This document shows positions 1 through 6,790 of a stretch of DNA of 18,200 nucleotides, in pieces. A program made the translations under genes and the position numbers. Below the pieces are notes generated by a model. It was not told where the DNA came from and made no database searches. It saw only the letters and a program-made list of their open reading frames with translations. The DNA comes from Betaproteobacteria bacterium (GTDB taxonomy: Bacteria > Pseudomonadota > Gammaproteobacteria > Burkholderiales > Usitatibacteraceae), in NCBI GenBank assembly GCA_025362705.1, contig JANYFH010000021.1, positions 1 to 18,200 on the forward strand. The letters run 5' to 3'. Position 1 is the stretch's first letter. Every line of letters starts with the position of its first letter.

Positions 1-443
1 TGCTGCACATTGAGAATCGTCACGCCGAATTTCTCGGCGCGCGACTTTAGCCCAAATACGGCATTGTCCCGTGAGGCCAGCACATCGGCTTTTGTGTGAA
101 AGGCGAGCGCGAGAAAGGGTTCGTCGTCGCGGTCGCGGCAACGCGGAAATCCGCCGGGCAACATCAATTGCTTGGTCGAAAATCCTTCAGGCATTTTCGC
201 AATCGTGGTTTCGGCGTGGTAACGGGCCAATATTTGCTTTTGCCGCGTACCATTGACTTTGAGCTGCGGGTAGGCAAGCACGCGTTCGAGTTCGCTGATC
301 GCTGGTGGATGGGTGAGCACCACGACACGCCCATCGCGCACGCCGTGTCGCAAAGGGTTCATGAACGGATCATCGAATACCAGCCAGTCGATGACGACGT
401 TGGTATCGAGCACCACTCTGACTGGTGTGGTGTCGTCGCTCAC
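1..443 (-). CDS. PIN-domain protein, putative toxin component (3' end cut by window edge)
   Basis: The minus strand from a GTG at 443-441 is open for 147 codons up to the window edge. The product resembles the PIN-family 'putative toxin-antitoxin toxin component' group of Mg2+-dependent ribonucleases. The N-terminus has the PIN strand motif VVLDTNVVIDW with Asp13. A candidate second acidic residue is Glu51 (AISELERV). The motif RCRDRDDEPFLALA gives Asp104/106/107, and ASRDNAVFGL gives Asp126, so an acidic set suited to metal binding is present. GTG is chosen because it overlaps the stop of the upstream flavoprotein gene (GTGA), implying translational coupling. No antitoxin-like gene lies upstream; one downstream would be outside the window. 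Family membership is fairly sure. A toxin role is inference, and a housekeeping PIN nuclease is possible. Confidence 0.8.
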   Translation of the reverse strand, partial: MSDDTTPVRVVLDTNVVIDWLVFDDPFMNPLRHGVRDGRVVVLTHPPAISELERVLAYPQLKVNGTRQKQILARYHAETTIAKMPEGFSTKQLMLPGGFPRCRDRDDEPFLALAFHTKADVLASRDNAVFGLKSRAEKFGVTILNVQ

Positions 444-1624
444 AACGCCTGGCCTGCAGCCACAGCAGATGCCCATGCCCACTGAAAATTGAAGCCGCCA
501 AGGTGACCCGTGACATCGACAACTTCGCCGATAAAAAATAGTCCGGGCACATCATTGGCCTGCATGGTCTTCGACGATAAGGCGTGGGTGTCGACGCCGC
601 CTAGCGTCACCTCAGCTTTGTTGTAGCCCAGCGTGCCTGAAGGTTTTACCTGCCAATCCTGCAACTGATCGAGTGCGCCTGCAAACGCTTTGTCGCTGAG
701 TTGAATCGCCGCTTTGTTCAATTGATGTGCTTCGCACCATTGCTGCGCGAAACGCCTGGGTAACCGTTCGGCCAGCAAATTACTGAACTGTATTTTTGCG
801 CCGCGCTGTTCGGTCAGCCATTCGAGCACGGCGGGATCAGGCAGCAGATTGATGTGAATTGGATCTCTGGGTGAGCCATTTTGCCAGTATGACGAAATTT
901 GCAGGATCGATGGGCCGGACAGTCCGCGATGCGTGAGCAGCAGCGCCTCGCGGAAGTGTCCGTCGTGGCAGGAAACTTCGGCATCGAGCGACATCCCGGA
1001 AAGGTCGCCATATTGCGCGAGGCTTGCAGGATCGAAACTGAGCGGCACCAGGGCCGCGCGCGGGGGCACAATTTTTAACCCGAATTGCTCGGCAATTTTG
1101 TAGCCAAACGGCGTTGCACCGATTTTCGGTACTGCCAAGCCACCGGTCGCGACGATGAGTGCAGGGGCCGTGAAGTCGCCCTGTACGGTTGAAACCTTGT
1201 AGCGTTCATTGGTTCGCGATACCGTGCTCACCGCACAGTTCATGCGCAACTCGACGTGCGCACGATCACACTCGGTCTTGAGCATGTCGATGATTTGTAC
1301 CGCGCTGTCATCGCAGAATAATTGTCCGAGTGTTTTTTCGTGCCACTTGATGGCGTGACTGTCGACGAGCTTGATGAAATCCTGCGGCGTGTAACGCGCA
1401 AGTGCGGAACGGCAAAAATGCGGGTTCGTCGAGATAAAACTTGTCGGCTGGGTGTTGAGATTCGTGAAGTTGCAGCGACCGCCGCCGGAGATACGGATTT
1501 TCTCGCCGAGCTTGCGATAGTGCTCGATGAGCAGCGCGCTCTTGCCGCGTTTACCCGCTTGCGCCGCGCACATCATGCCGGCTGCGCCCGCGCCGATGAT
1601 GATGACATCAAATGTGGTTTTCAA
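440..1624 (-). CDS. NAD(P)/FAD-dependent oxidoreductase, BaiN/YhiN (HI0933-like) family
   Basis: A 394-residue flavoprotein of the HI0933/YhiN/BaiN family, usually about 400 residues. The N-terminal dinucleotide-binding loop is GAGAAG (residues 11-16), followed by the family signature KIRISGGGRCNFTN near residues 40-52. A second FAD contact, IVATGGLAVPKIGATPFGY, lies mid-protein. The C-terminus carries FFIGEVVDVTGHLGGFNFQWA, the family's closing FAD motif. The start is TTG at 1624-1622, overlapping the TGA of tag (TTGA). The reading frame is open about 59 codons further upstream, but that part only shadows tag and has no flavoprotein character. The gene is coupled downstream to the PIN gene by a GTGA overlap. 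BaiN itself was described as a bile-acid 7-dehydroxylation reductase, but most proteobacterial members have no established substrate, so no reaction is assigned. Confidence 0.9.
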   Translation of the reverse strand: MKTTFDVIIIGAGAAGMMCAAQAGKRGKSALLIEHYRKLGEKIRISGGGRCNFTNLNTQPTSFISTNPHFCRSALARYTPQDFIKLVDSHAIKWHEKTLGQLFCDDSAVQIIDMLKTECDRAHVELRMNCAVSTVSRTNERYKVSTVQGDFTAPALIVATGGLAVPKIGATPFGYKIAEQFGLKIVPPRAALVPLSFDPASLAQYGDLSGMSLDAEVSCHDGHFREALLLTHRGLSGPSILQISSYWQNGSPRDPIHINLLPDPAVLEWLTEQRGAKIQFSNLLAERLPRRFAQQWCEAHQLNKAAIQLSDKAFAGALDQLQDWQVKPSGTLGYNKAEVTLGGVDTHALSSKTMQANDVPGLFFIGEVVDVTGHLGGFNFQWAWASAVAAGQAL

Positions 1625-2205
1625 CGACGGACTTCGCGATGGCGAAAGCAATTGAGCAGATGATCGTTCACCATGCCGGTCGCCTGCATGAAGGCATAGC
1701 AAATGGTGGAGCCGACAAACTTGAATCCACGTTTTTTCAGATCCCGGCTCATGGCATCCGACTCTGCCGTTTGTGCGGGTACGTTTTTCCCGGCAGCCCA
1801 TTTGTTGTGTTTTGGTTTGCCGCCGACGAACGTCCAGATATAGGCGTCAAAACTACCGAATTCCTTTTGCACCGATAGAAATGCCTTTGCGTTGATTACG
1901 GCACTTTGAATTTTCAGGCGGTTGCGTACGATGCCCGCGTCAAGGAGCAGCGCGGCCGTTTTCTTGTCTGAAAACCGGGCTACTTTTGCAGGATCAAATC
2001 CGGCAAATGCTGCGCGATAGCGTTCGCGCTTTTGCAGAATTGTCGACCACGAAAGTCCGGCCTGCGCGCCTTCAAGAATCAGGAATTCGAACAGGATGCG
2101 GTCATCGTGGACGGGAACGCCCCATTCGTGATCGTGATAATCGGTGTAGAGCGCAGCTAGCGATGAATTCTCGCACCAGGGGCAGCGAATGACGGGCGAC
2201 GGCAA
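1621..2205 (-). CDS. tag: DNA-3-methyladenine glycosylase I
   Basis: A 194-residue Tag, a helix-hairpin-helix DNA glycosylase that excises 3-methyladenine from alkylated DNA. It shares long blocks with E. coli Tag: YHDHEWGVPVHDD, LEGAQAGLSW, and RGFKFVGSTICYAFMQATG. The catalytic-pocket Glu is Glu45 (E. coli Glu38). The four zinc ligands are all present: Cys8, His24, His182 (in VNDH) and Cys186, with the same 4-residue spacing in the second pair. The start is TTG at 2205-2203, the first possible start after an in-frame TAA that is itself the stop of the CBS gene (gap 6 bp). The 3' end overlaps the flavoprotein start by 4 bp. The tight packing suggests co-transcription with both neighbours; nothing suggests Ada-type induction. 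Confidence 0.96.
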   Translation of the reverse strand: MPSPVIRCPWCENSSLAALYTDYHDHEWGVPVHDDRILFEFLILEGAQAGLSWSTILQKRERYRAAFAGFDPAKVARFSDKKTAALLLDAGIVRNRLKIQSAVINAKAFLSVQKEFGSFDAYIWTFVGGKPKHNKWAAGKNVPAQTAESDAMSRDLKKRGFKFVGSTICYAFMQATGMVNDHLLNCFRHREVRR

Positions 2206-2211
2206 ACTGGT

Positions 2212-2649
2212 TTAGCCCTTGATGTAGCTCTCGAGCTGGGAGATGGTGAATTCGTGATCAGCGATTATGTCGTTCATCAAGTCCCGAATCGACAGCATGC
2301 CGACGACGGTATCCCCGTCGACCACCGGTAGATGGCGGATATTTTTTTCCGACATGATCGCCATGCAGGCTCTGGTACGCGTCTGTGGGCTCACCACCAG
2401 CACATTGGCTGTCATGATGTCTTTGACCAATGCTTCCTTGGAATTTTTTCCCTGCAACGCGATTTTGCGCGTGTAATCGCGTTCCGAAACGATACCGACC
2501 AGCTTGCCTTTTTCCATCACGATCAGGGCACCTACGCCCCTTTCGGCAAGCACCTTGATCGCTTCGAATACGGTGTCATCGGGCCTTACGCTCCACAGGG
2601 TTGTGCTGTTGCCGGAACGATTGTTGAAAAGTTCGGAGACGGGTTTCAT
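2212..2649 (-). CDS. Two-CBS-domain protein
   Basis: A 145-residue stand-alone Bateman module of two CBS domains, roughly residues 15-68 and 78-135. Hallmarks are VRPDDTVFEAIKVLAERGVGALIV, GIVSERDYTRKI and VVGMLSIRDLMNDII (the S-x-RD pattern occurs in both domains, typical of adenosine-nucleotide binding). There is no attached enzyme or transporter domain and no membrane segment, so it is a cytosolic ligand-sensing protein of unknown partner. ATG 2649-2647 is preceded by a good Shine-Dalgarno GAGG (2659-2656, 6 nt spacing). The tag gene starts 6 bp after its stop, so the two are probably one transcript. The ETF-QO gene ends 46 bp upstream. Family certain; role unknown. Confidence 0.93.
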   Translation of the reverse strand: MKPVSELFNNRSGNSTTLWSVRPDDTVFEAIKVLAERGVGALIVMEKGKLVGIVSERDYTRKIALQGKNSKEALVKDIMTANVLVVSPQTRTRACMAIMSEKNIRHLPVVDGDTVVGMLSIRDLMNDIIADHEFTISQLESYIKG

Positions 2650-2695
2650 GACGCACCTCGCTAAAGTGTGATCGCTGTGATGGCGCTAGGACGCA

Positions 2696-4330
2696 CTACA
2701 TGTTCGGGTAATTGGGGCCGCCGCCACCTTCGGGCACTACCCATTTTATATTCTGCGTCGGGTCTTTGATATCGCAAGTTTTACAGTGTACGCAATTTTG
2801 CGCGTTGATCTGCAGTTTCCTGGTGTTTCCCGGGGCATCGACAAATTCATAAACACCGGCGGGGCAATAGCGCGATTCCGGGCCATCGTACAGCGCCAGA
2901 TTAACGTTTACCGGGACGTCCGTATTGATTAGCGTCAAATGCGCGGGCTGGTCTTCTTCGTGATTGGTATTGGAAATAAAAACCGACGACAGCCGATCAA
3001 ATGTGAGGACGCCGTCCGGTTTGGGATAAGTGATCGGTGCGACTTTGGATTTATTCTTAAGCGTTTCATGGTCGGCGTGCTGGTGATGCAAGGTCCACGG
3101 TGCCTTGCCGCCGAAAACGACCTGGTCGATGCCGACCATCAGGGTACCGGTGTAGAGCCCCTTGCTCATCCACGGCTTGAAGTTGCGCGCCTTGTGAAGC
3201 TCCTCATACAGCCAGCTTGCTTCGAATGCGACAGGGTAGTCGGTGAGTTCATCGCTTGTGCGTCCGGCCTTCAACGCCAGCACCGCCGCGTCCGCCGCCA
3301 GCATGCCACTCTTGATCGCGGCATGACTGCCTTTGATGCGCGACGCATTCAGGAAACCGGCATCATCGCCGATCAGAACGCCACCCGGGAACGCCAGTTT
3401 TGGCAGCGACTGCAGGCCGCCAGCGTTGATGGCGCGGGCACCATAGGCGATACGTTTGCCGCTATCAAAAAATCCACGAATTGCAGCGTGGGTTTTGTAA
3501 CGCTGGAATTCTTCAAACGGGGAGAGATACGGGTTGCTATAGCCAAGGCCGACGACGAACCCGACCGCGACCAGATTATTCTCAAGGTGGTACAAGTACG
3601 AGCCGCCGTACGTATCGTTGGCCAGAGGCCAGCCAGCGGTGTGCACGACCAGCCCCGGCACATGTTTTTCCGGTGCGACTTCCCAGAGTTCTTTCAGACC
3701 CAGCCCATACACCTGCGGGTCGCGTCCCTCGCGCAGCTTGAATTTTTCCTGCAATTCTTTACCGAGATTACCGCGGCATCCTTCGGCAAAAAAAGTGTAT
3801 TTTGCGTGCAGTTCCATGCCGCGCGCATAACGGCCAGTGTGCTCGCCGTTCTTACCGATGCCCATGTCGCCAGTGGCAACGCCCTTGACCGAGCCGTCGT
3901 CGTTGAAGAGCACTTCAGCCGCTGCGAAGCCGGGATAAATTTCCACACCCAATTCTTCTGCTTTTGTGCCCAGCCAGCGACAAACATTGGCCAGGCTGAT
4001 GATGTAATTGCCGTGATTCTTGAAACACGCGGGCAACATCCAGTTTGGTACCTGATTCGCCGAGGATTGGGTTAAAAACAGAAAGCGGTCTTCTATTACC
4101 GGCTGATTCAGCGGTGCGCCTTGTGCTTTCCAGTCGGGCATTAATTCGTTGAGTGCGGTTGGATCCAGCACTGCACCGGAAAGAATATGCGCGCCAACTT
4201 CTGAGCCTTTTTCGACGATGCAAACCGACACTTCGGCATTTTGCTGTTTCAGCCGAATCGCCGCCGCCAGCCCGGCTGGGCCGGCACCGACGATGACGAC
4301 ATCGTATTCCATTGATTCGCGTTCACTCAT
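2696..4330 (-). CDS. Electron transfer flavoprotein-ubiquinone oxidoreductase (ETF-QO)
   Basis: A 544-residue ETF-QO, which takes electrons from reduced ETF (fed by acyl-CoA and related dehydrogenases) and passes them to ubiquinone at the inner membrane. The N-terminal FAD motif is DVVIVGAGPAGLAAAIRL (residues 10-27), then EKGSEVGAHILSGAVLDP. A second FAD motif, FPGGVLIGDDAGFLN, is in the middle. The C-terminal ferredoxin-like domain supplies the 4Fe-4S ligands Cys489, Cys513, Cys516 and Cys519 (C-x23-C-x2-C-x2-C), matching the human enzyme's pattern closely. ATG 4330 is used; its Shine-Dalgarno is weak and a second in-frame ATG sits six codons on. The ETF subunit genes are not in the window. 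A perfect TATAAT on this strand (4375-4370) lies 39 nt upstream. Full length and intact. Confidence 0.97.
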   Translation of the reverse strand: MSERESMEYDVVIVGAGPAGLAAAIRLKQQNAEVSVCIVEKGSEVGAHILSGAVLDPTALNELMPDWKAQGAPLNQPVIEDRFLFLTQSSANQVPNWMLPACFKNHGNYIISLANVCRWLGTKAEELGVEIYPGFAAAEVLFNDDGSVKGVATGDMGIGKNGEHTGRYARGMELHAKYTFFAEGCRGNLGKELQEKFKLREGRDPQVYGLGLKELWEVAPEKHVPGLVVHTAGWPLANDTYGGSYLYHLENNLVAVGFVVGLGYSNPYLSPFEEFQRYKTHAAIRGFFDSGKRIAYGARAINAGGLQSLPKLAFPGGVLIGDDAGFLNASRIKGSHAAIKSGMLAADAAVLALKAGRTSDELTDYPVAFEASWLYEELHKARNFKPWMSKGLYTGTLMVGIDQVVFGGKAPWTLHHQHADHETLKNKSKVAPITYPKPDGVLTFDRLSSVFISNTNHEEDQPAHLTLINTDVPVNVNLALYDGPESRYCPAGVYEFVDAPGNTRKLQINAQNCVHCKTCDIKDPTQNIKWVVPEGGGGPNYPNM

Positions 4331-4368
4331 GGTGCGTGGGGCTTTCGTTGGCCGTGCAAGTATGCAAG

Positions 4369-4375
4369 TATTATA
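4369..4375. promoter_or_regulatory. Candidate shared -10 element for divergent transcription
   Basis: The 60 bp spacer between the divergent ETF-QO and thioesterase genes contains TATTATA. Read on the minus strand it gives a perfect TATAAT (4375-4370) facing ETF-QO. Read on the plus strand it gives TATTAT (4369-4374, 5/6) facing the thioesterase. A weak TTGGCC at 4348-4353 sits 15 bp upstream of the plus-strand box, and no good -35 is visible for the minus-strand one. Established work shows that near-symmetric -10 boxes can fire in both directions; applying it here is inference. Confidence 0.35.
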
Positions 4376-4390
4376 GAGGCAACACTAACT

Positions 4391-4840
4391 TTGGACGCTC
4401 GCGCCGTGGATCATCAGGAAACAAAACCGGGGGTTAAACTTTCTTCAATTCAGTTTCCGATTCGTTGGGGCGAAATGGACTCGCTGGGGCACGTCAACAA
4501 CACTGAGTATTTGCGCTATTTCGAGGAAAGCCGCATCCGTTGGAGTGACTCGCTGGGGCTTCATCTCGACGGCAAAGGTGAAGGAATGATTCTGCTCAAA
4601 ACCACCGTCACCTACAAAAAGCAGGTGAGCTATCCGGCCAATGTTGAAGTCGCCCTGTTTGCGGGTGAGATCGGGCGCAGCAGTTTTCACGTCATCAATA
4701 CGCTCACCGTGGAAGGGGATAGTTCGCCTGCGGCCGTCGGCGAATTTATCATCGTCTGGTTTGACTATCCAGCCGGAAAATCGCTGCCCATTCCCGCCTC
4801 TTTGCGGGCGGTGCTGGAAGGAAAGGCGCAAACGGTTTGA
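4391..4840 (+). CDS. Acyl-CoA thioesterase, 4HBT hotdog family (YbgC-like)
   Basis: A 149-residue single-hotdog thioesterase that would hydrolyse short- to medium-chain or aromatic acyl-CoA. The 4HBT signature is clear: IRWGEMDSLGHVNNTEYLRYFEESR, split here as RWGEMD (active-site Asp30) and GHVNN-x2-Y. VTYKKQVSYP and GEFIIVWFDY follow as typical core strands. No signal peptide or membrane segment, so cytosolic. The start codon is uncertain. TTG 4391 has AGAGG at 4375-4379 (11 nt away, long); GTG 4406 in the same frame would remove five residues with no loss of the fold. The 3' end overlaps crcB by 4 bp, so the pair is translationally coupled. Divergent from ETF-QO, whose job in acyl-CoA oxidation makes a shared acyl-CoA theme plausible but unproven. 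Confidence 0.9.
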   Translation: MDARAVDHQETKPGVKLSSIQFPIRWGEMDSLGHVNNTEYLRYFEESRIRWSDSLGLHLDGKGEGMILLKTTVTYKKQVSYPANVEVALFAGEIGRSSFHVINTLTVEGDSSPAAVGEFIIVWFDYPAGKSLPIPASLRAVLEGKAQTV

Positions 4841-5226
4841 ATGCGATCGGAAACGGCTTTATTGCAGTTGGACTGGGTGCCGCGATTGGCGCGTGGGCGC
4901 GCTGGGGCTTGTCGGCCTGGCTCAATCCGCGATTGGTATTTTTCCCCCTGGGCACCTTTGCTGCCAACGCCATCGGCGGCTTTCTGGTCGGTATCGCCGT
5001 TGCCTGTTTTGTCCGGCACCCGGAACTGTCACCAGCATGGCGCCTGTTTGCGGTCACCGGTTTTCTCGGTGGCTTGACGACTTTTTCGACCTATTCGGCT
5101 GAAGTGATTGTATTGATTGAGCGCGGCGAATTGCTGTGGGCGCTGGGTGTGGCCGCGGCGCATTTACTGGTGTCGCTGTTGCTCACTGCGGCCGGGATCT
5201 GGATTTATCGTTCGCTGGCGACTTGA
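4837..5226 (+). CDS. crcB: Fluoride efflux channel CrcB/FluC
   Basis: A 129-residue integral membrane protein of the CrcB/Fluc family, which forms dual-topology dimers that export fluoride. Four hydrophobic segments are visible (about residues 5-25, 36-57, 68-90 and 98-122). Family motifs are GAAIGAWARW (15-23), GTFAANAIGGFLVG (39-52) and GFLGGLTTFSTYSAE (75-89), the last holding the Phe/Thr/Ser residues that line the pore and bind the central sodium. The start is TTG 4837, overlapping the thioesterase TGA as TTGA. An ATG at 4841 is in another frame and encodes nothing recognisable. I see no fluoride riboswitch; expression presumably follows the thioesterase promoter. The gene ends 11 bp from the convergent nnr stop, with no obvious terminator between them. 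Confidence 0.95.
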   Translation: MNAIGNGFIAVGLGAAIGAWARWGLSAWLNPRLVFFPLGTFAANAIGGFLVGIAVACFVRHPELSPAWRLFAVTGFLGGLTTFSTYSAEVIVLIERGELLWALGVAAAHLLVSLLLTAAGIWIYRSLAT

Positions 5227-5237
5227 TCAGAGGCTCC

Positions 5238-6788
5238 TTAATCGTGGTCGTGCGGGATTAGTCCCGTATTCAGCAATGTTCGCGCCTCAAAAATAACTTC
5301 TGACGCGGTCAGCCCGTGCGGTGCCATGCCGTGCGCCAGGCATTCATCGGCCGCCGCACCGTGCAGGTAAACGCCAAGCTTCGCAGCGCCAAGCGCGTTC
5401 ATGCCCTGCGCAAGAAACGAAGCAATCATTCCCGAGAGCGCATCACCCATGCCACCTGAGGCCATGCCGGGATTGCCTGAAGTGTTGATCCAGTAGCGCC
5501 CGTTCGGCGTGGCGATGACAGTGCCGGCACCTTTGAGTACCGTCACTGCATTGAACTTTGCAGCGATGGATTTTGCCGCCTTGATGCGATCAGATTGAAT
5601 TTCCTCGGTGGAAATACCGAGTAAACGCGCGGCTTCACCGGGATGTGGTGTGAAGATCAAACTCAAGCGCGGGTGCGAGTCTCCAGTCATTTTTGCCTGA
5701 AGAACCGCATGGATGCTGGGGTTTTCTGCTATCAACGTCAGTGCGTCAGCATCGACGACCATGGGCAGCGCCCGGGCGAGTGCAGTGGTCAATAGTCTTG
5801 GCGCGGATTTGTCGAGCCCCAAACCCATGCCGATGGCGAGCGAAGTAAGCGATGGTTCGGTGATGAGTTCCTCGGCTCGCCTAACCATGATTTCTGGATT
5901 GATCGTGTCGTATGCGGGCGCATCGTTCGCGGCCAAACCCAGGAACACCTTGCCCGGCCCCATGTGCAGCGCTGCGCGTGCGGCAAGCACAGCCGCACCG
6001 ATCATTCCCGATGCACCGCCGATGATGCCGACGTTGCCGAAGCTGCCTTTGTGAGAACTGTTACGCCGCTGCGGAATGAGCGGCGCAATGTTGGTGCCGT
6101 TGAGCAGTTCGCCTTGTGTTGCGGCAGCGTCGATACCCAGGGTGTCGACGTGAATTTCACCAGCGACATCGACACCATCTGCGGTATAGAGACCGGGTTT
6201 TGCGCCCAGGAAAGTGAGAGTGGAATCAGCCTGGATGGTTGCGCCAAAGCTGACACCCGTGTCAGCGGATAGTCCGCTGGGAACGTCAACGGCGAGGACA
6301 GGTGTGTGGTTGCGGCTGGCATTCGCGTTGGCACGAGCGATCGCGTCAGCAAAAACGCCTTCAGGCGCACGCGTCAGACCGATGCCAAACAGGCCATCGA
6401 CGATGAGATCAAATTTGTCGTCATCGGGAAAGATGGTGACGACAGCGCCCTTGGCTTTGCGGTATGCGGTGAGGGCACTTTTCGCAGCAGCATCAGACTG
6501 CTTTTGCTCACGCGGCTCCAGCACCGTCACGCGTTGCCCGGCTTTCTTGAGTGCGGCGGCTGCCACCCATGCATCGCCGCCGTTGTTACCAGGGCCGGCC
6601 AGCACCAGAATACTTGCGCCGCGCTTTTTTTTGGCCAGCTGAGTCGCGAGGGCAGCTACCGCCGACCCTGCGCGAAGCATCAATGAGTCCTTCGGTTTCT
6701 TTTTTGCATGCACGCTTTCCAGAGCGCGGATTTCGGCAGTTGTGTAGAGGGAGTAGTGGGAGTAGCGGGGGTAGCGGGAGTCGTTCAT
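5238..6788 (-). CDS. nnr: Bifunctional NAD(P)H-hydrate epimerase / ADP-dependent NAD(P)H-hydrate dehydratase
   Basis: A 516-residue fusion of YjeF-N epimerase and YjeF-C dehydratase, the standard bacterial Nnr layout. It repairs hydrated NADH/NADPH: the N-domain interconverts R and S epimers and the C-domain dehydrates S-NAD(P)HX using ADP. N-domain (about 15-225): GPGNNGGD (65-72), DGLFGIG (131-137), DVPSGL (168-173). C-domain (about 240-505): HKGSFGNVGIIGG (246-258), PHPGE (381-385), NPGMASGGMGDALSG (439-453). ATG 6788 lies 2 bp after the nadB stop, so it is co-transcribed and probably coupled with nadB. Residues 5-15 (RYPRYSHYSLY) are encoded by four 9 bp tandem repeats and are not a conserved part of the family. 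A start further in would lose only this tail, but no good Shine-Dalgarno supports one. Confidence 0.95.
   Translation of the reverse strand: MNDSRYPRYSHYSLYTTAEIRALESVHAKKKPKDSLMLRAGSAVAALATQLAKKKRGASILVLAGPGNNGGDAWVAAAALKKAGQRVTVLEPREQKQSDAAAKSALTAYRKAKGAVVTIFPDDDKFDLIVDGLFGIGLTRAPEGVFADAIARANANASRNHTPVLAVDVPSGLSADTGVSFGATIQADSTLTFLGAKPGLYTADGVDVAGEIHVDTLGIDAAATQGELLNGTNIAPLIPQRRNSSHKGSFGNVGIIGGASGMIGAAVLAARAALHMGPGKVFLGLAANDAPAYDTINPEIMVRRAEELITEPSLTSLAIGMGLGLDKSAPRLLTTALARALPMVVDADALTLIAENPSIHAVLQAKMTGDSHPRLSLIFTPHPGEAARLLGISTEEIQSDRIKAAKSIAAKFNAVTVLKGAGTVIATPNGRYWINTSGNPGMASGGMGDALSGMIASFLAQGMNALGAAKLGVYLHGAAADECLAHGMAPHGLTASEVIFEARTLLNTGLIPHDHD
6744..6779. repeat. Four 9 bp tandem repeats with G-quadruplex pattern inside the start of nnr
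   Basis: On the plus strand four 9 bp units follow one another: GTAGAGGGA, GTAGTGGGA, GTAGCGGGG, GTAGCGGGA. They encode the R/H/L-Tyr-Pro/Ser/Thr triplets near the Nnr N-terminus. The plus strand (the nnr template strand) carries four G-runs at 6749-6751, 6758-6760, 6767-6771 and 6776-6778, with loops of 6, 6 and 4 nt. This fits the canonical G3+N1-7 quadruplex pattern. Confidence 0.75.
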
Positions 6789-6790
6789 TT

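Noticed and set aside
1625..1801. A 59-residue N-terminal extension of the BaiN-like flavoprotein
   Set aside because: The extra stretch overlaps tag in another frame, has no flavoprotein character, and the FAD motif already begins 10 residues after the TTG start.
2939..4075. A 378-codon plus-strand open frame opposite the ETF-QO gene
   Set aside because: It is fully antisense to a gene with clear motifs throughout, has no family resemblance and no Shine-Dalgarno. It is a codon-bias shadow.
4331..4836. Fluoride riboswitch for crcB
   Set aside because: crcB starts inside the thioesterase stop and the upstream spacer is only 60 bp with no pseudoknot-type consensus visible.
5227..5237. Bidirectional terminator between crcB and nnr
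   Set aside because: The gap is 11 bp and no inverted repeat was found across it.
6744..6779. CRISPR-like array
   Set aside because: Units are 9 bp, contiguous, without spacers, and lie inside a coding sequence.
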